Notes: generated by a model not told the origin, from the sequence alone. A DNA stretch of 64,000 nucleotides from G942493275 sp942493275 (GCA_942493275.1 OW818687.1:1922001-1986000), one strand, 5' to 3'. Shown: positions 44,528-56,803, counted from the stretch's first letter. A program made the numbers and translations.

Positions 44528-45856
44528 GTGCTCACTACTTCCGTGGAGCGTCTCGAGGGCAACCTCGTCAAGCTCACCGTCACCATCTCGGCCGACGAGG
44601 TCGACGCATCAATCGCCGAGGCCTACAAGCGCGTCTCGGGCAAGGTCAAGCTTGCGGGCTTCCGCCCCGGCAAGGCGCCGCGCCAGGTGATCGACACCGC
44701 CGTTGGACGCGACTATGTGCTCGCCGACGCCACCGAGGACCTCGTCAACATCGTCTACCCCAGGGCGCTCGACGCTGAGATGCTGCGCCCCATCGAGTCT
44801 CCCGAGATGGAGGAGATGGACACGGTCGTCGAGGGCGAGGAGTTCACCTTCACCGCCGACGTCATCGTCCGTCCCGAGCTCCCGCTCACCAGCAGCGACG
44901 GCCTGGCCGTCGAGCTCCCCGGCCGTGAGGCGACCGACGCAGAGATCGCCGAGCAGATCGATATGGCCCGCGAGCGCTTCGCGACCCTCGAGCCCGTTGA
45001 GGACCGCGGCGTGGCCGCCGACGACTTCGTACTCGTCTCCTTCACCGGCACCGTCGATGGCGAGCCCTATGAGGGCAACGTCGTCGACAAGTACCTGTAC
45101 GAGATGAGCCGCGGACTCATGCCGCCGGAGTTCGACGAGGGCCTGATGGCCGCGACTCCGGGCGCCGAGATCCACATCGAGTTCGAGGTGCCCGACAACG
45201 GCTCCAACGACGAGTACGCGGGCAAGACGGCTGGCTTCGACGTCGTGGTTCACGAGATCAAGTCCAAGAAGCTTCCTGAGCTCAACGACGAGTTCGCGAG
45301 CAACGTCGGCTACGACTCGCTCGAGGACCTCAATGCGGACGTGCGCAAGCGCGTTGAGATGAGCAAGGGCCTGTCGCACGACCGTGTCAAGGAGCGCAGG
45401 CTCCGCGAGGCGCTCGCCGAGCGTCTTGAGGGTGAGATCCCGCAGTCGATGATCGACTCGCGCAAGTCGCAGATGTTCCGCGACTTCATGACCATGCTCG
45501 AGCAGCGCGGCATCGACATGGGTCAGTACCTGCAGTCCACCGGCACCGACTTCGAGACCGTCGACGCCGACATCACCGCCCAGGCGGCCGGCTCCGTGCG
45601 CGAGGACCTCGCGCTCGAGGCGCTCTTCCGCGAGAAGGGTCTTGAGGTCACCGACGAGGACATGGAGCACGAGCTCGACGTCATCGCCGAGGCCACCGAC
45701 ACCACGGTCGAGGCCGCTCGCCAGCGCTGGCAGGACATGGGCCTGATCGCAATCGTTCGCGAGCAGGTCATGCAGCGCAAGGCCTATGAGTGGCTGCTCG
45801 AGAACGTGACCATCACCGAGGTCTCCGGCGAGCCCGCCGAGTCCACCGAGGAGTAA
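44528..45856 (+). CDS. tig: Trigger factor
   Basis: 442 residues from GTG 44528; the frame is open back into the tRNA but that part is not coding. Ribosome-binding N-domain with the FRxGKxP signature (GFRPGKAPRQV), a PPIase domain (about 150-240) and the helical C-domain. Ribosome-associated chaperone. First gene of the conserved tig-clpP-clpX order. Confidence 0.96.
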   Translation: MLTTSVERLEGNLVKLTVTISADEVDASIAEAYKRVSGKVKLAGFRPGKAPRQVIDTAVGRDYVLADATEDLVNIVYPRALDAEMLRPIESPEMEEMDTVVEGEEFTFTADVIVRPELPLTSSDGLAVELPGREATDAEIAEQIDMARERFATLEPVEDRGVAADDFVLVSFTGTVDGEPYEGNVVDKYLYEMSRGLMPPEFDEGLMAATPGAEIHIEFEVPDNGSNDEYAGKTAGFDVVVHEIKSKKLPELNDEFASNVGYDSLEDLNADVRKRVEMSKGLSHDRVKERRLREALAERLEGEIPQSMIDSRKSQMFRDFMTMLEQRGIDMGQYLQSTGTDFETVDADITAQAAGSVREDLALEALFREKGLEVTDEDMEHELDVIAEATDTTVEAARQRWQDMGLIAIVREQVMQRKAYEWLLENVTITEVSGEPAESTEE

Positions 45857-45858
45857 TC

Positions 45859-46470
45859 ATGCTGCCTGACGCCAAGGCACTCGTTCCGATCGTCGTCGAG
45901 CAGACGTCGCGCGGAGAGCGCAGCTTCGACATCTATTCGCGACTGCTCAACGAGCGCGTCGTCTTTCTCGGAACCGAGATCGACGATCACATCGCCAATC
46001 TCCTGATCGCCCAGCTCATCCACCTGGAGAGCGCCGATCCGGACAAGGACATCAACCTCTACATCAACTCGCCGGGTGGCTCGGTCACCGCAGGTCTGGC
46101 GATCTACGACACGATGCAGTTCATCAAGTGCGACGTGTCGACAATCTGCGTGGGCCAGTGCGCGAGCATGGCGGCCGTCCTGCTCGCCGCCGGTGCGGCC
46201 GGCAAGCGCCACGCCCTCCCGCACTCGCGCGTGCTCATCCACCAGCCGTGGGGCGGCACGCAGGGCCAGGTGACCGACATCGAGATCCAGGCCAAGGAGA
46301 TGCTGCGCATGCGCGACCAGCTCGACGGCATCCTCGCGCACCACACCGGCCAGACGGTCGAGAAGATCCACCTGGACACGGAGCGCGACAACATCATGAT
46401 CGCGGCCGAAGCCAAGGAATACGGACTCGTTGACGAGGTCATCGAGAGCCGGAAGAGCCAGGAGGGCTAG
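45859..46470 (+). CDS. clpP: ClpP protease subunit
   Basis: 203 residues, ATG 45859 two bases after the tig stop. Catalytic Ser in GQCASMAAVLLA, His in LPHSRVLIHQP and Asp in TERDNIM are visible. Forms the proteolytic chamber for ClpX/ClpC. Confidence 0.97.
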   Translation: MLPDAKALVPIVVEQTSRGERSFDIYSRLLNERVVFLGTEIDDHIANLLIAQLIHLESADPDKDINLYINSPGGSVTAGLAIYDTMQFIKCDVSTICVGQCASMAAVLLAAGAAGKRHALPHSRVLIHQPWGGTQGQVTDIEIQAKEMLRMRDQLDGILAHHTGQTVEKIHLDTERDNIMIAAEAKEYGLVDEVIESRKSQEG

Positions 46471-46473
46471 GAC

Positions 46474-47733
<1,260 letters not shown>

Positions 47734-47760
47734 TCCACGGGGCGGTTCACAGTAAACGAG

Positions 47761-47790
47761 AAGGGCCGCCCGGTTTGGGCGGCCCTTTCT
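47761..47790 (+). terminator. Terminator after clpX
   Basis: 11-bp perfect stem (47761-47771 with 47777-47787), loop GGTTT, TTTCT downstream; the AA flank on the left lets it serve the convergent gene too. Confidence 0.85.
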
Positions 47791-47809
47791 GGTTCGCGAT
47801 GAAGACGCG

Positions 47810-48022
47810 TCAGGCGATAAGCGACTGGGCGCGCGCCATGTCGTTGGGGTACAGGTCCGTCGGGACGTTCTCGCGACCGATCGCGGAGAAGACGGCGAAA
47901 CGAGCACAGCCCTCGAAGTCGTCCCTGCAGTAGCGGTCCTTGTACATGTCGGCCATCGTCGGCATTTCGGCCATCTTGTCGTTGAAGAAGATGCAGGTCT
48001 CGATGAGTTTGCAGTCAGCCAT
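47810..48022 (-). CDS. Small cysteine-containing conserved protein
   Basis: 70 residues from ATG 48022 with GGGGGA upstream on the minus strand. Four cysteines at 4, 10, 32 and 39 (MADCKLIETCIFF, YCRDDFEGCARF) suggest a metal or cluster site. I recall similar small proteins in anaerobic bacteria but know no function. Convergent with clpX across the terminator. Confidence 0.7.
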   Translation of the reverse strand: MADCKLIETCIFFNDKMAEMPTMADMYKDRYCRDDFEGCARFAVFSAIGRENVPTDLYPNDMARAQSLIA

Positions 48023-48200
48023 ATAGGAATCCCCCGTGTCTAGCGTGGCAGCGCCACTTCGTTCATCAGTTCACTTAAGGAAGATAACAGAACGAGTCTC
48101 ATATGGGACTCGGGTCCTGATGAGCGGCACGCGGGTGATGACGAAAGGTCCGCGACGAGCGGGCGAGGGCGAGCCGCCACGCGCCCCGCACGTGGCTGGT

Positions 48201-48206
48201 AGAATC
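48201..48206 (+). promoter_or_regulatory. Probable -10 element (TAGAAT) for valS
   Basis: 34 bp before the GTG start; no T-box or clear -35 in the 48023-48239 gap. A weak 6-bp hairpin sits at 48093-48112. Confidence 0.45.
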
Positions 48207-48239
48207 GCTTGAACCCCCGTCTGTGGAAAGGAACGGCCC

Positions 48240-50891
48240 GTGAGCGAGATGCCCACCGCCTACGACCCCAAAGCGGTCGAAGGCCCGATCTTCGAGTCCT
48301 GGATGGCCGGCGGCTACTTCAGTCAGGACGTCGTAGAGGGCGTACGTCCCTATGCGGTCGTGATTCCTCCGCCCAACGTGACGGGCTCTCTCCACATGGG
48401 GCACGCGCTCAACAACACCATCCAAGACGTCGTCGTGCGCCGACAGCGCATGACCGGTCGTCCCACGCGATGGATCGTCGGTACCGACCACGCCGGCATC
48501 GCGACCCAGAACAAGGTCGAGCAAAAGCTCGCCGCCGAGGGCAAGGGCCGACACGATCTCGGTCGCGAGGCGTTCATCGAGGCGTGCTGGGAGTGGCGCC
48601 ACGAGTACGGCGGGACGATCATCAACCAGCTCAAGGCGATGGGATGCTCGTGCGACTACTCGGACGAATGGTTCACGATGGACCCTTCGTACCAGAAGGC
48701 GGTCCGCAAGGTCTTCGTCGACTGGTTCAACAAGGGCCTGATCTACCGAGGTAAGCGCATCATCAACTGGTGCCCGCGCTGCTCGACCGCGCTCTCGGAC
48801 ATCGAAGTCGAGCACGAGGATGTCGACAGCCACCTGTGGCACCTGCGCTACCCGCTCAAGGATCCGGTCGGAGGCGTGGACCACGTGGTTGTGGCGACCA
48901 CGCGCCCGGAGACAATGCTCGGCGACACCTGTATCGCTGTGCACCCGGATGACGAGCGCTACAAGGCAATCGTCGGCGCCACGGTCGTGCTCCCGCTCAT
49001 CGGCCGGGAGATTCCCGTCGTGGCCGACGACTACGTCGATCCGAGCTTCGGTTCGGGTGCGGTGAAGGTGACCCCCGCGCACGACCCCAACGACTTCGAG
49101 ATCGGCGAGCGCCACGACTGCGCCAAGATCAACGTGATGAACGCCGACGCCACTATCGCCGAGGAGGGCGGTGCCTACGCCGGCCTCGATCGTTACGAGG
49201 CGCGCAAGCGCATCATCTCCGACCTCGACGAGGCCGGCCTGCTCGTCAAGACCGACGATCACGTCCATTCGGTGGGGCACTGTTACCGGTGCCACACGAT
49301 CATCGAGCCGTGGCTGTCGGACCAGTGGTTCGTCGACATGAAGCCGCTCGCGGAGCCGGCGATCGAGGCGGTTCGCGACGGGCGTGTCACGTTCCATCCC
49401 AAGCGCTGGGAGAGCGTCTACTTCCACTGGATGGAGAACATCCGCGACTGGTGCATCTCGCGCCAGCTGTGGTGGGGCCATCGCATCCCGGTCTTCTACT
49501 GCGACGCGTGTGGCGCGGTCGAGGCCTCGATGGAGGACATCACCGCGTGCCCGAAGTGCGGTTCCTCGGCGATTCGTCAGGACGAGGACGTGCTCGACAC
49601 GTGGTTCAGCTCGCAGCTGTGGCCGTTCGCGACGATGGGCTGGCCCGAGGCCGACCCGCGCGTCGACTACTTCTATCCCACGAGCGTGCTGTCCACCGCG
49701 CGCGACATCCTCTTCCTGTGGGTGGCGCGCATGATCATGAGCGGCATGTATTTCGTCGACGGCAAGATCCCGTTCGACGACGTCATCATCCACCCCACGG
49801 TGTTCAATGCCGAGGGGAGGCGCATGAGCAAGTCGCTCGGCACGGGCGTGGATCCGCTCGACCTCATGGAGCACTACGGCGCGGACGGTATGCGTTTCGG
49901 CCTGATGCTGCAGGTCACCGGTGCACAAGACCTCAAGTTCTCCGAGGAGAAGCTGGTCTCCAGCCGCAACTTCTCGAACAAGATATGGAACGCCAGCCGC
50001 TTCGTCCTGATGAACATGGAGGGCTACGAGCCGGGCGAGCCCGTGCCGGCGACCGTCGCCGACAAGTGGATACTCTCGCGTCTCGCCGACCTCTCGGCAC
50101 GCGTGGACGAGGGACTGGACGCCTACGAGTTCGGCGAGGTCAGCCGGGCGCTCTACGACTTCTTCTGGAACGAGTTTTGCGACTGGTACATCGAGCTTGC
50201 GAAGAGCCGCCTGCAGGCCGGGGGCGAGCAGCGGGCGACCGTGCAGCGCATCCTCGTCTTCGTGCTCGACCAGGCGCTTCGCCTGCTGCACCCGATGATG
50301 CCCTACGTCACCGAGGGCATCTGGCGCAACCTTCCGCTCGCCGAGGCGGACCGTGCCGAGTCGCTCATGATCGCGCCCTGGCCGGACTCCTCCGCACTCG
50401 CGCGCTTCCGCGACGAGGGCACCGAGCGCTCAATATCGCTCGTGCAGGAGGTCATCGTCGCCATCCGAGCCACCCGTGCCCGCTACAAGCTCCCCCCGCG
50501 CCAGCTGCTCGACGTCGTCGTCAAGGCCCCGCAGGCCGAGAAGATGCTGCTCGAGGGCGAAGAGGGGCTGATCCGAGGGCTCGCGAGCGTGGGCACCCTC
50601 ACGGTCGATCCCGCTGCCGAGAAGCCCGCGCACGCCGCCTCCGCCGTCGCCGCCAACCTCGAGGTCTACATCGCGCTCGAGGGACTCGTCGATTTCGATG
50701 CCGAGGCTGCCCGCCTGGGCAAGGAGCGCGAGAAGCTCGTCTCGGAGCTGACGAAGCTCGAGAAGAAGCTCTCGAACGAGGGCTTCCTGGCAAAGGCCGC
50801 GCCCGAGATCATCGAGAAGGACCGCACCAAGGCCGCCGAGCTCGCCGAGTCGCTCGCGATCGTCGAGGCGCAGCTCGCAGAGCTCAGCTAG
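48240..50891 (+). CDS. valS: Valyl-tRNA synthetase
   Basis: 883 residues, GTG start with GAAAGGAA upstream. Class I signature HMGH at 52-55 in PPPNVTGSLHMGH, editing domain with TTRPETMLGD, RMSKS at 528-532, anticodon-binding domain, and a C-terminal coiled coil (LGKEREKLVSELTKLEKKL) that contacts tRNA. Followed after 8 bp by folC, a common pair. Confidence 0.97.
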   Translation: MSEMPTAYDPKAVEGPIFESWMAGGYFSQDVVEGVRPYAVVIPPPNVTGSLHMGHALNNTIQDVVVRRQRMTGRPTRWIVGTDHAGIATQNKVEQKLAAEGKGRHDLGREAFIEACWEWRHEYGGTIINQLKAMGCSCDYSDEWFTMDPSYQKAVRKVFVDWFNKGLIYRGKRIINWCPRCSTALSDIEVEHEDVDSHLWHLRYPLKDPVGGVDHVVVATTRPETMLGDTCIAVHPDDERYKAIVGATVVLPLIGREIPVVADDYVDPSFGSGAVKVTPAHDPNDFEIGERHDCAKINVMNADATIAEEGGAYAGLDRYEARKRIISDLDEAGLLVKTDDHVHSVGHCYRCHTIIEPWLSDQWFVDMKPLAEPAIEAVRDGRVTFHPKRWESVYFHWMENIRDWCISRQLWWGHRIPVFYCDACGAVEASMEDITACPKCGSSAIRQDEDVLDTWFSSQLWPFATMGWPEADPRVDYFYPTSVLSTARDILFLWVARMIMSGMYFVDGKIPFDDVIIHPTVFNAEGRRMSKSLGTGVDPLDLMEHYGADGMRFGLMLQVTGAQDLKFSEEKLVSSRNFSNKIWNASRFVLMNMEGYEPGEPVPATVADKWILSRLADLSARVDEGLDAYEFGEVSRALYDFFWNEFCDWYIELAKSRLQAGGEQRATVQRILVFVLDQALRLLHPMMPYVTEGIWRNLPLAEADRAESLMIAPWPDSSALARFRDEGTERSISLVQEVIVAIRATRARYKLPPRQLLDVVVKAPQAEKMLLEGEEGLIRGLASVGTLTVDPAAEKPAHAASAVAANLEVYIALEGLVDFDAEAARLGKEREKLVSELTKLEKKLSNEGFLAKAAPEIIEKDRTKAAELAESLAIVEAQLAELS

Positions 50892-50899
50892 GCACCGGC

Positions 50900-52252
50900 G
50901 TGGAACCCATGACCTATGACGGAGCGCTCGCCTCACTGAGGCGGGCGCTCGTCTTTGGTATCAATCCCTCGCTCGATGGCATCACCGGGCTGTGTGATGC
51001 GCTCGGCAAGCCGCAGGACGCGTTTGCGGTCGTCCAGGTCACCGGCACCAACGGCAAGACCTCCACAGCCCGCATCACGGCTGCGCTTCTGCGTGCCGAG
51101 GGACGCTCGGTGGGGCTTTACACGAGCCCGGAGCTGACGCGCTACCCGGAGCGGATCGAGGTAGACGGTGAGGTCGCGAGCGACGAGGAGTTCGCGAGAG
51201 CGGTCTCGGCCGCCGTTGGGGCCGCCGAGAGTCTCCGACCCGGGGCGCAGGGGAGCGACGGCGGCTTCACTGAGTTCGAGCTCCTCACCGCGGCCGCGCT
51301 GTGGCTGTTTCGCGAGCGGGGTGTCGACACGGCGGTTCTGGAGGTCGGAATGGGCGGCAGGTGGGATGCCACGAGTGTCGCTGCTCCGGCCGTTGCCGTC
51401 ATCACCGGCGTCGGGCTCGACCACACCCGCATCCTCGGCGACACGCTCGAAGCCATCGCCGCCGAGAAGGCCGCGATCATCCGCCCGGCATCCGCCCCGG
51501 TGCTGGGGCCCGGTACGGTCGGGCTCGACAGCATCTTCCTCGCGCAGGCCGAGCGCGTCGGCACGCATGCGAGGGCTGTGCGCGCCGAGGGTGAGCCCAC
51601 TCCGGTCGCCGAGGAACTCACCGTGCGCTTTCGCGTCACCTCCGAGGCCGCGGCTCCCGGTACGGTCACGGCGCTCGACGTCACGGGCGTCCACGGCGCG
51701 TACGCGAACCTCGCGATTCCCGCACCCGCCTACCAGGCTGCCAACGTCGCCACCGCCGTGGCCGCCGCCGAGGCGGCGCTCGGGCGCGCGCTCGATACCG
51801 ATGCGGCTCGAGGCGCGCTTGCGATTCTCGCGATACCCGGCCGCTTCGAGCTCGTGCGCGACGAGCCGCCGGTCATCGTCGACGGCTCGCACAACCCGCA
51901 GGCCGCAGCGGTGCTCGCGACGGCGATTCGGGCAGCGTGGCCCGATCCGACCCGCAGGCCGACCGTGCTTCTCGGCGTGCTGGACGACAAGGATGCCGAG
52001 GGGATCGTGCGTGCGCTGGTCCCGGCAGCCGGTGCCATCGCGGTCACTCAGCCGTGCTCGCCGAGGGCCCTTCCCGTCGAGCGGCTCGCTGAGGTGGTGG
52101 CCGGCGTGACACGGGAGGAACCGCAGCGCTTCGCATCGGTCGCTGAGGCTCTGGAGGCGCTCTCGCGCCCGGGCCAGGCCGGTCTCGTGGTCACCGGTTC
52201 GCTGACCACGGCAGGGGAGGCCAGGGCGCTCATCCACAGGTCGGCAACGTGA
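50900..52252 (+). CDS. folC: Folylpolyglutamate/dihydrofolate synthase
   Basis: 450 residues from GTG 50900 (ATG 50909 also possible). Mur-ligase fold: P-loop VTGTNGKTST at 47-56, LYTSPEL, EVGMGGRWDAT, the VGLDHTRILGDT segment and the C-terminal DGSHNPQA motif. Adds glutamates to folates and may make dihydrofolate. The open frame continuing upstream inside valS in another phase is not coding. Confidence 0.95.
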   Translation: MEPMTYDGALASLRRALVFGINPSLDGITGLCDALGKPQDAFAVVQVTGTNGKTSTARITAALLRAEGRSVGLYTSPELTRYPERIEVDGEVASDEEFARAVSAAVGAAESLRPGAQGSDGGFTEFELLTAAALWLFRERGVDTAVLEVGMGGRWDATSVAAPAVAVITGVGLDHTRILGDTLEAIAAEKAAIIRPASAPVLGPGTVGLDSIFLAQAERVGTHARAVRAEGEPTPVAEELTVRFRVTSEAAAPGTVTALDVTGVHGAYANLAIPAPAYQAANVATAVAAAEAALGRALDTDAARGALAILAIPGRFELVRDEPPVIVDGSHNPQAAAVLATAIRAAWPDPTRRPTVLLGVLDDKDAEGIVRALVPAAGAIAVTQPCSPRALPVERLAEVVAGVTREEPQRFASVAEALEALSRPGQAGLVVTGSLTTAGEARALIHRSAT

Positions 52253-52287
52253 CGAAAAGCGGGGGCGAGCGCGCTTCTCGGTTCTGC

Positions 52288-52293
52288 TAGAAT
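52288..52293 (+). promoter_or_regulatory. Probable -10 element (TAGAAT)
   Basis: 48 bp before the zinc-ribbon membrane protein; a 7-bp hairpin GCTCGCG/CGCGAGC lies between. Confidence 0.4.
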
Positions 52294-52340
52294 CCCTGCG
52301 TGTGCTCGCGCATCGCGAGCGCTCTTTCGAAGGGGAGAGA

Positions 52341-52781
52341 ATGGGCGACATCTTCGCGCCGATCATGGATGCATACGGTCCGCTGCTGCGGCTCGTCGGG
52401 CAGCTCTGCTCGCTGTTCTTCGTGGTGCTGTGGGTCGCACTGGCGTTCTGGACGTATCGCGACGCCAACCGCCGTGGTGCCATGGGCTGGTTCTGGTCGC
52501 TCGCGGCCCTCGTCTTCCCGATCTTCGGGTGGCTCATCTACCTGGTGGTTCGTCCGCCGGAGTTCGTTGACGACGCTCATGAGCGCGAGCTCGAGATACG
52601 CGCCAAGGAGATCGCTCTCGCCCGTGACTACGAGAGCTGCCCGGCGTGTTACAAGCCGGTGGAGAAGGAGTTCCTGATCTGCCCGTCGTGCATGAAGAAA
52701 CTCAAGAAGCCGTGCGTCGAGTGCGGCAAGGCGCTCAAGCTCAGCTGGAACGTCTGCCCGTACTGCAAGACCAAGCAGTAG
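52341..52781 (+). CDS. Membrane protein with C-terminal zinc ribbons
   Basis: 146 residues from ATG 52341 behind AAGGGGAGAG. Two hydrophobic segments (about 16-36 and 48-70) of PLD-N-like spacing, then a charged helix and two CxxC pairs plus one further CxxC (CPACYK, CPSCMKK, CVECGK, CPYCK), consistent with double zinc ribbon. Function unknown; monocistronic, ended by the hairpin at 52812-52833. Confidence 0.75.
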   Translation: MGDIFAPIMDAYGPLLRLVGQLCSLFFVVLWVALAFWTYRDANRRGAMGWFWSLAALVFPIFGWLIYLVVRPPEFVDDAHERELEIRAKEIALARDYESCPACYKPVEKEFLICPSCMKKLKKPCVECGKALKLSWNVCPYCKTKQ

Positions 52782-52811
52782 GGAATCGTCTTCTAGAAGA
52801 GGCGACACCAG

Positions 52812-52833
52812 CCGCCCCGCCACCGCGGGGCGG
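52812..52833 (+). terminator. Hairpin upstream of thrS
   Basis: 9-bp stem CCGCCCCGC/GCGGGGCGG with a CACC loop, no T-run. Either ends the previous gene or forms part of the thrS leader; its 3' side is 9 bp from the ribosome-binding site. Confidence 0.5.
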
Positions 52834-52859
52834 TTCGCGCTAGGAAAGGGATGCATCCG

Positions 52860-54776
<1,917 letters not shown>

Positions 54777-54777
54777 C

Positions 54778-55719
54778 GTGTCGGAGGCCCGAGCCGCAAC
54801 GCGCTGTGACAGGACCGACGCCCTTCGCTTCTTCGCGATTGGGCTGGTGGTTCTCACGCACCTGCTGAACCTGCGCTGGGAGTTCAAGACGCTCGCACCC
54901 TGGCTCGTCGAGGTGATGCTCGCGTTCAACATGCCGTTGTTCGCGTTCCTCGGCGGCTACGTGCTCTTTGGCCGCGAGGGGAGTCACCCGGCACGCTTCC
55001 TGCGCGGCAAGGCTCTCGCGCTGCTGGTGCCGTACCTGGCCTGGGTCGCGGTCGAGATGCCGCTACGCGGGCTCGAGCCCTCAGAGTGGTTGCCGCGGCT
55101 GGCACGGGCGCTCGTCGACCCGCGCGCCGGGTTCCAGATGTGGTTCCTGTGGGTGCTGTTCGCGATCTTCGTGGTGTTCGTAGCAGTGCGCTCGGCGAGT
55201 CGCGCGCAGTGGGTTCTCATCGGGAGCGCGCTTGTCTCGGCGGTGCTGTGGGCGCTGCCACTTCCCGTGATCTCCGGTTCCGAGAAGGTCCTGTGGCTCT
55301 ACCCGTTCTTCGTGCTCGGCTTCCTGGCTTCGTGGTGGCGCGCCGATGAGCGGCTGGTGCCTCTCTCGGTGGCGATAGTGGGCGCGGCGGCGTTCGTCGC
55401 GGCGTTCCTGTTCGGGGGCGACGGTCCCGCCAACGCGTACTTCATGGGCGCAGCGGGCACAGCAGCGGCATGGGGCGCCTACCGCATGCTGCCCGAGCCG
55501 GCGATACGCCCGCAGGCCGCGGTCGGCTCGCGCACGCTGGGCATTTACGGCGGTCAGATGGTGCTGCTGCCGTTCCTGATCTTCGGAGCCGGCTGGGTAG
55601 GCGTGACGGTCTCGTGGGTGGCCGTCATGGCCGCGACGATCGCCCTGACCTTCGCGCTCGAGCGGACCTCGGTGACGCGGGCGGTGTTCCTCGGCAAGTG
55701 GCCGAGGCATCGGCGGTGA
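54778..55719 (+). CDS. Acyltransferase 3-family membrane protein
   Basis: 313 residues, GTG start one base after thrS. Eight or more hydrophobic segments; the N-terminal RTDALRFFAIGLVVLTHLLN has the R/D and catalytic-type His of acyltransferase 3 proteins, and the second segment has FNMPLFAFLGGYV. Family members O-acetylate sugars or cell-surface polymers. Target unknown. It separates thrS from infC. Confidence 0.85.
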   Translation: MSEARAATRCDRTDALRFFAIGLVVLTHLLNLRWEFKTLAPWLVEVMLAFNMPLFAFLGGYVLFGREGSHPARFLRGKALALLVPYLAWVAVEMPLRGLEPSEWLPRLARALVDPRAGFQMWFLWVLFAIFVVFVAVRSASRAQWVLIGSALVSAVLWALPLPVISGSEKVLWLYPFFVLGFLASWWRADERLVPLSVAIVGAAAFVAAFLFGGDGPANAYFMGAAGTAAAWGAYRMLPEPAIRPQAAVGSRTLGIYGGQMVLLPFLIFGAGWVGVTVSWVAVMAATIALTFALERTSVTRAVFLGKWPRHRR

Positions 55720-55742
55720 TGATGCGCCCGGTGGCGTGGTGT

Positions 55743-55771
55743 GGACACCGTCGCGTCAGGTGGGTATACTT
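55743..55771 (+). promoter_or_regulatory. Promoter of the infC-rpmI-rplT operon
   Basis: TGGACA, 17-bp spacer, TATACT. The start point near 55778 leaves a leader of ~230 nt before infC. Confidence 0.75.
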
Positions 55772-55777
55772 CCTCCG

Positions 55778-55955
55778 CTAACCGAATACTGATTCAAGCG
55801 GGACCCCGCCTCAAGGCGAGCCTGGTCCCCACCAACGCGGCGCCAGTGAGGCAGCTGCCTGGTCGATGAGAGAGCCGGAAGTGCCGCACTCGTGCGCCCT
55901 TTCCCGGTCTTTGTTCGCTCCCGTCGGCCTGCGCCGTGGGAGCGTTTTTTGTTTT
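55778..55955 (+). promoter_or_regulatory. infC leader with intrinsic terminator (attenuator)
   Basis: From the predicted start site to just before the infC ribosome-binding site there is a structured leader that ends in a true terminator: stem 55916-55922/55938-55944, inner stem 55925-55928/55933-55936, then TTTTTTGTTTT. Ending 60 bp before the coding region, it must be read through for expression. Bacterial infC-rpmI-rplT operons are known to be controlled by ribosomal protein L20 binding to such a leader; that mechanism is the likely one here. Confidence 0.75.
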
Positions 55956-56006
55956 GCAGGGCGACCCGAGGTGAGGGTCGCAACGATGTGTGGAGGTGAG
56001 CTGCCC

Positions 56007-56594
56007 ATCAGCAGCACGGAGTACCGGATCAACGACCGCATCCGCGCGTCGAAGTGCCGTCTTATCGGCTTCGATGGCGCGCAGCTTGGGATCTTCGCCA
56101 TGAGCGATGCCCAGCGGATCGCGGATGACCAGGGTTTCGACCTCGTGGAGATTGCTCCCACGGCCGACCCGCCTGTCTGCAAGATCATGGACTTCGGCAA
56201 GTTCAAGTACGAGCAGTCGATGAAGGACAAGGCTGCTCGGAAGAACCAGTCGAAGGTCGAGATCAAAGAGATGAAGTTCCGGCCCAAGGTCGACAAGCAC
56301 GACTACGAGACCAAGAAGAAGCACATCTTGCGCTTCCTCGACGCCGGAGCCAAGGTCAAGGTCACGATCATGTTCCGCGGCCGCGAGATGGCTCACCCGG
56401 AGCTCGGGCTGAACATTCTCGAGAGGCTGGCCGAGGAGCTCACGGAGCTGGCGATCATCGAGACCCAGCCCAAGCTCGAGGGACGCAACATGCACATGCT
56501 GATTGCGCCGCTCAAGAAGGCCCCTGAGAAGGCGGCCAAGGCTGAAGACGACGAAGAGACCGAGTCCGCCGAACCGGCGGCCGCAGAGGAGTAG
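56007..56594 (+). CDS. infC: Translation initiation factor IF-3
   Basis: 195 residues. Classical IF-3 start context: STEYRINDRIR, GIFAMSDAQRIADDQGFDLVEI, VCKIMDFGKFKYE, FRGREMAHPELG. An acidic tail of ~25 residues extends the C-terminus (EDDEETESAEPAAAEE). The only good ribosome-binding site, GGAGGTGAG at 55992-56000, lies after the upstream ATG 55986 and points to the ATC codon at 56007 (10 bp from GGAGG) or CTG 56001. infC genes often use ATT/ATC starts for autoregulation, so ATC is preferred. Followed by rpmI and rplT. Confidence 0.93.
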   Translation: MSSTEYRINDRIRASKCRLIGFDGAQLGIFAMSDAQRIADDQGFDLVEIAPTADPPVCKIMDFGKFKYEQSMKDKAARKNQSKVEIKEMKFRPKVDKHDYETKKKHILRFLDAGAKVKVTIMFRGREMAHPELGLNILERLAEELTELAIIETQPKLEGRNMHMLIAPLKKAPEKAAKAEDDEETESAEPAAAEE

Positions 56595-56605
56595 GAGGTC
56601 GGCAC

Positions 56606-56803
56606 ATGCCGAAGCAGAAGACCCACAAGGCGACCGCCAAGCGGTTCCGCGTGACCGGCTCGGGCAAGATCATGCGGGGCAAGGCTTTCAAGAGCCACAT
56701 CCTCGAGAAGAAGTCGCCGAAGCGTAAGCGCGGCTTCCGCCAGGAGACCGAAGTCGCGGCATGCGACGCCAAGGTCATCAAGAAGAACCTCGGCCTCGGC
56801 TAA
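56606..56803 (+). CDS. rpmI: Ribosomal protein bL35
   Basis: 65 residues, ATG 56606 with GGAGG upstream. Typical MPKxKTHKATAKRFxxTGSGK start and Lys/Arg-rich body. 11 bp after infC. Confidence 0.97.
   Translation: MPKQKTHKATAKRFRVTGSGKIMRGKAFKSHILEKKSPKRKRGFRQETEVAACDAKVIKKNLGLG

Noticed and set aside
48099..50291. 730-codon open frame on the minus strand opposite valS
   Set aside because: It lies wholly over the confident valS gene; long antisense frames arise from GC-rich codon bias, and its protein is Val/Leu/Asp/Arg-rich without motifs.
49289..50899. Long in-frame extension of folC through valS
   Set aside because: The extension is in a different phase of the valS coding region and is Arg-rich; FolC starts at the GTG just after the valS stop.
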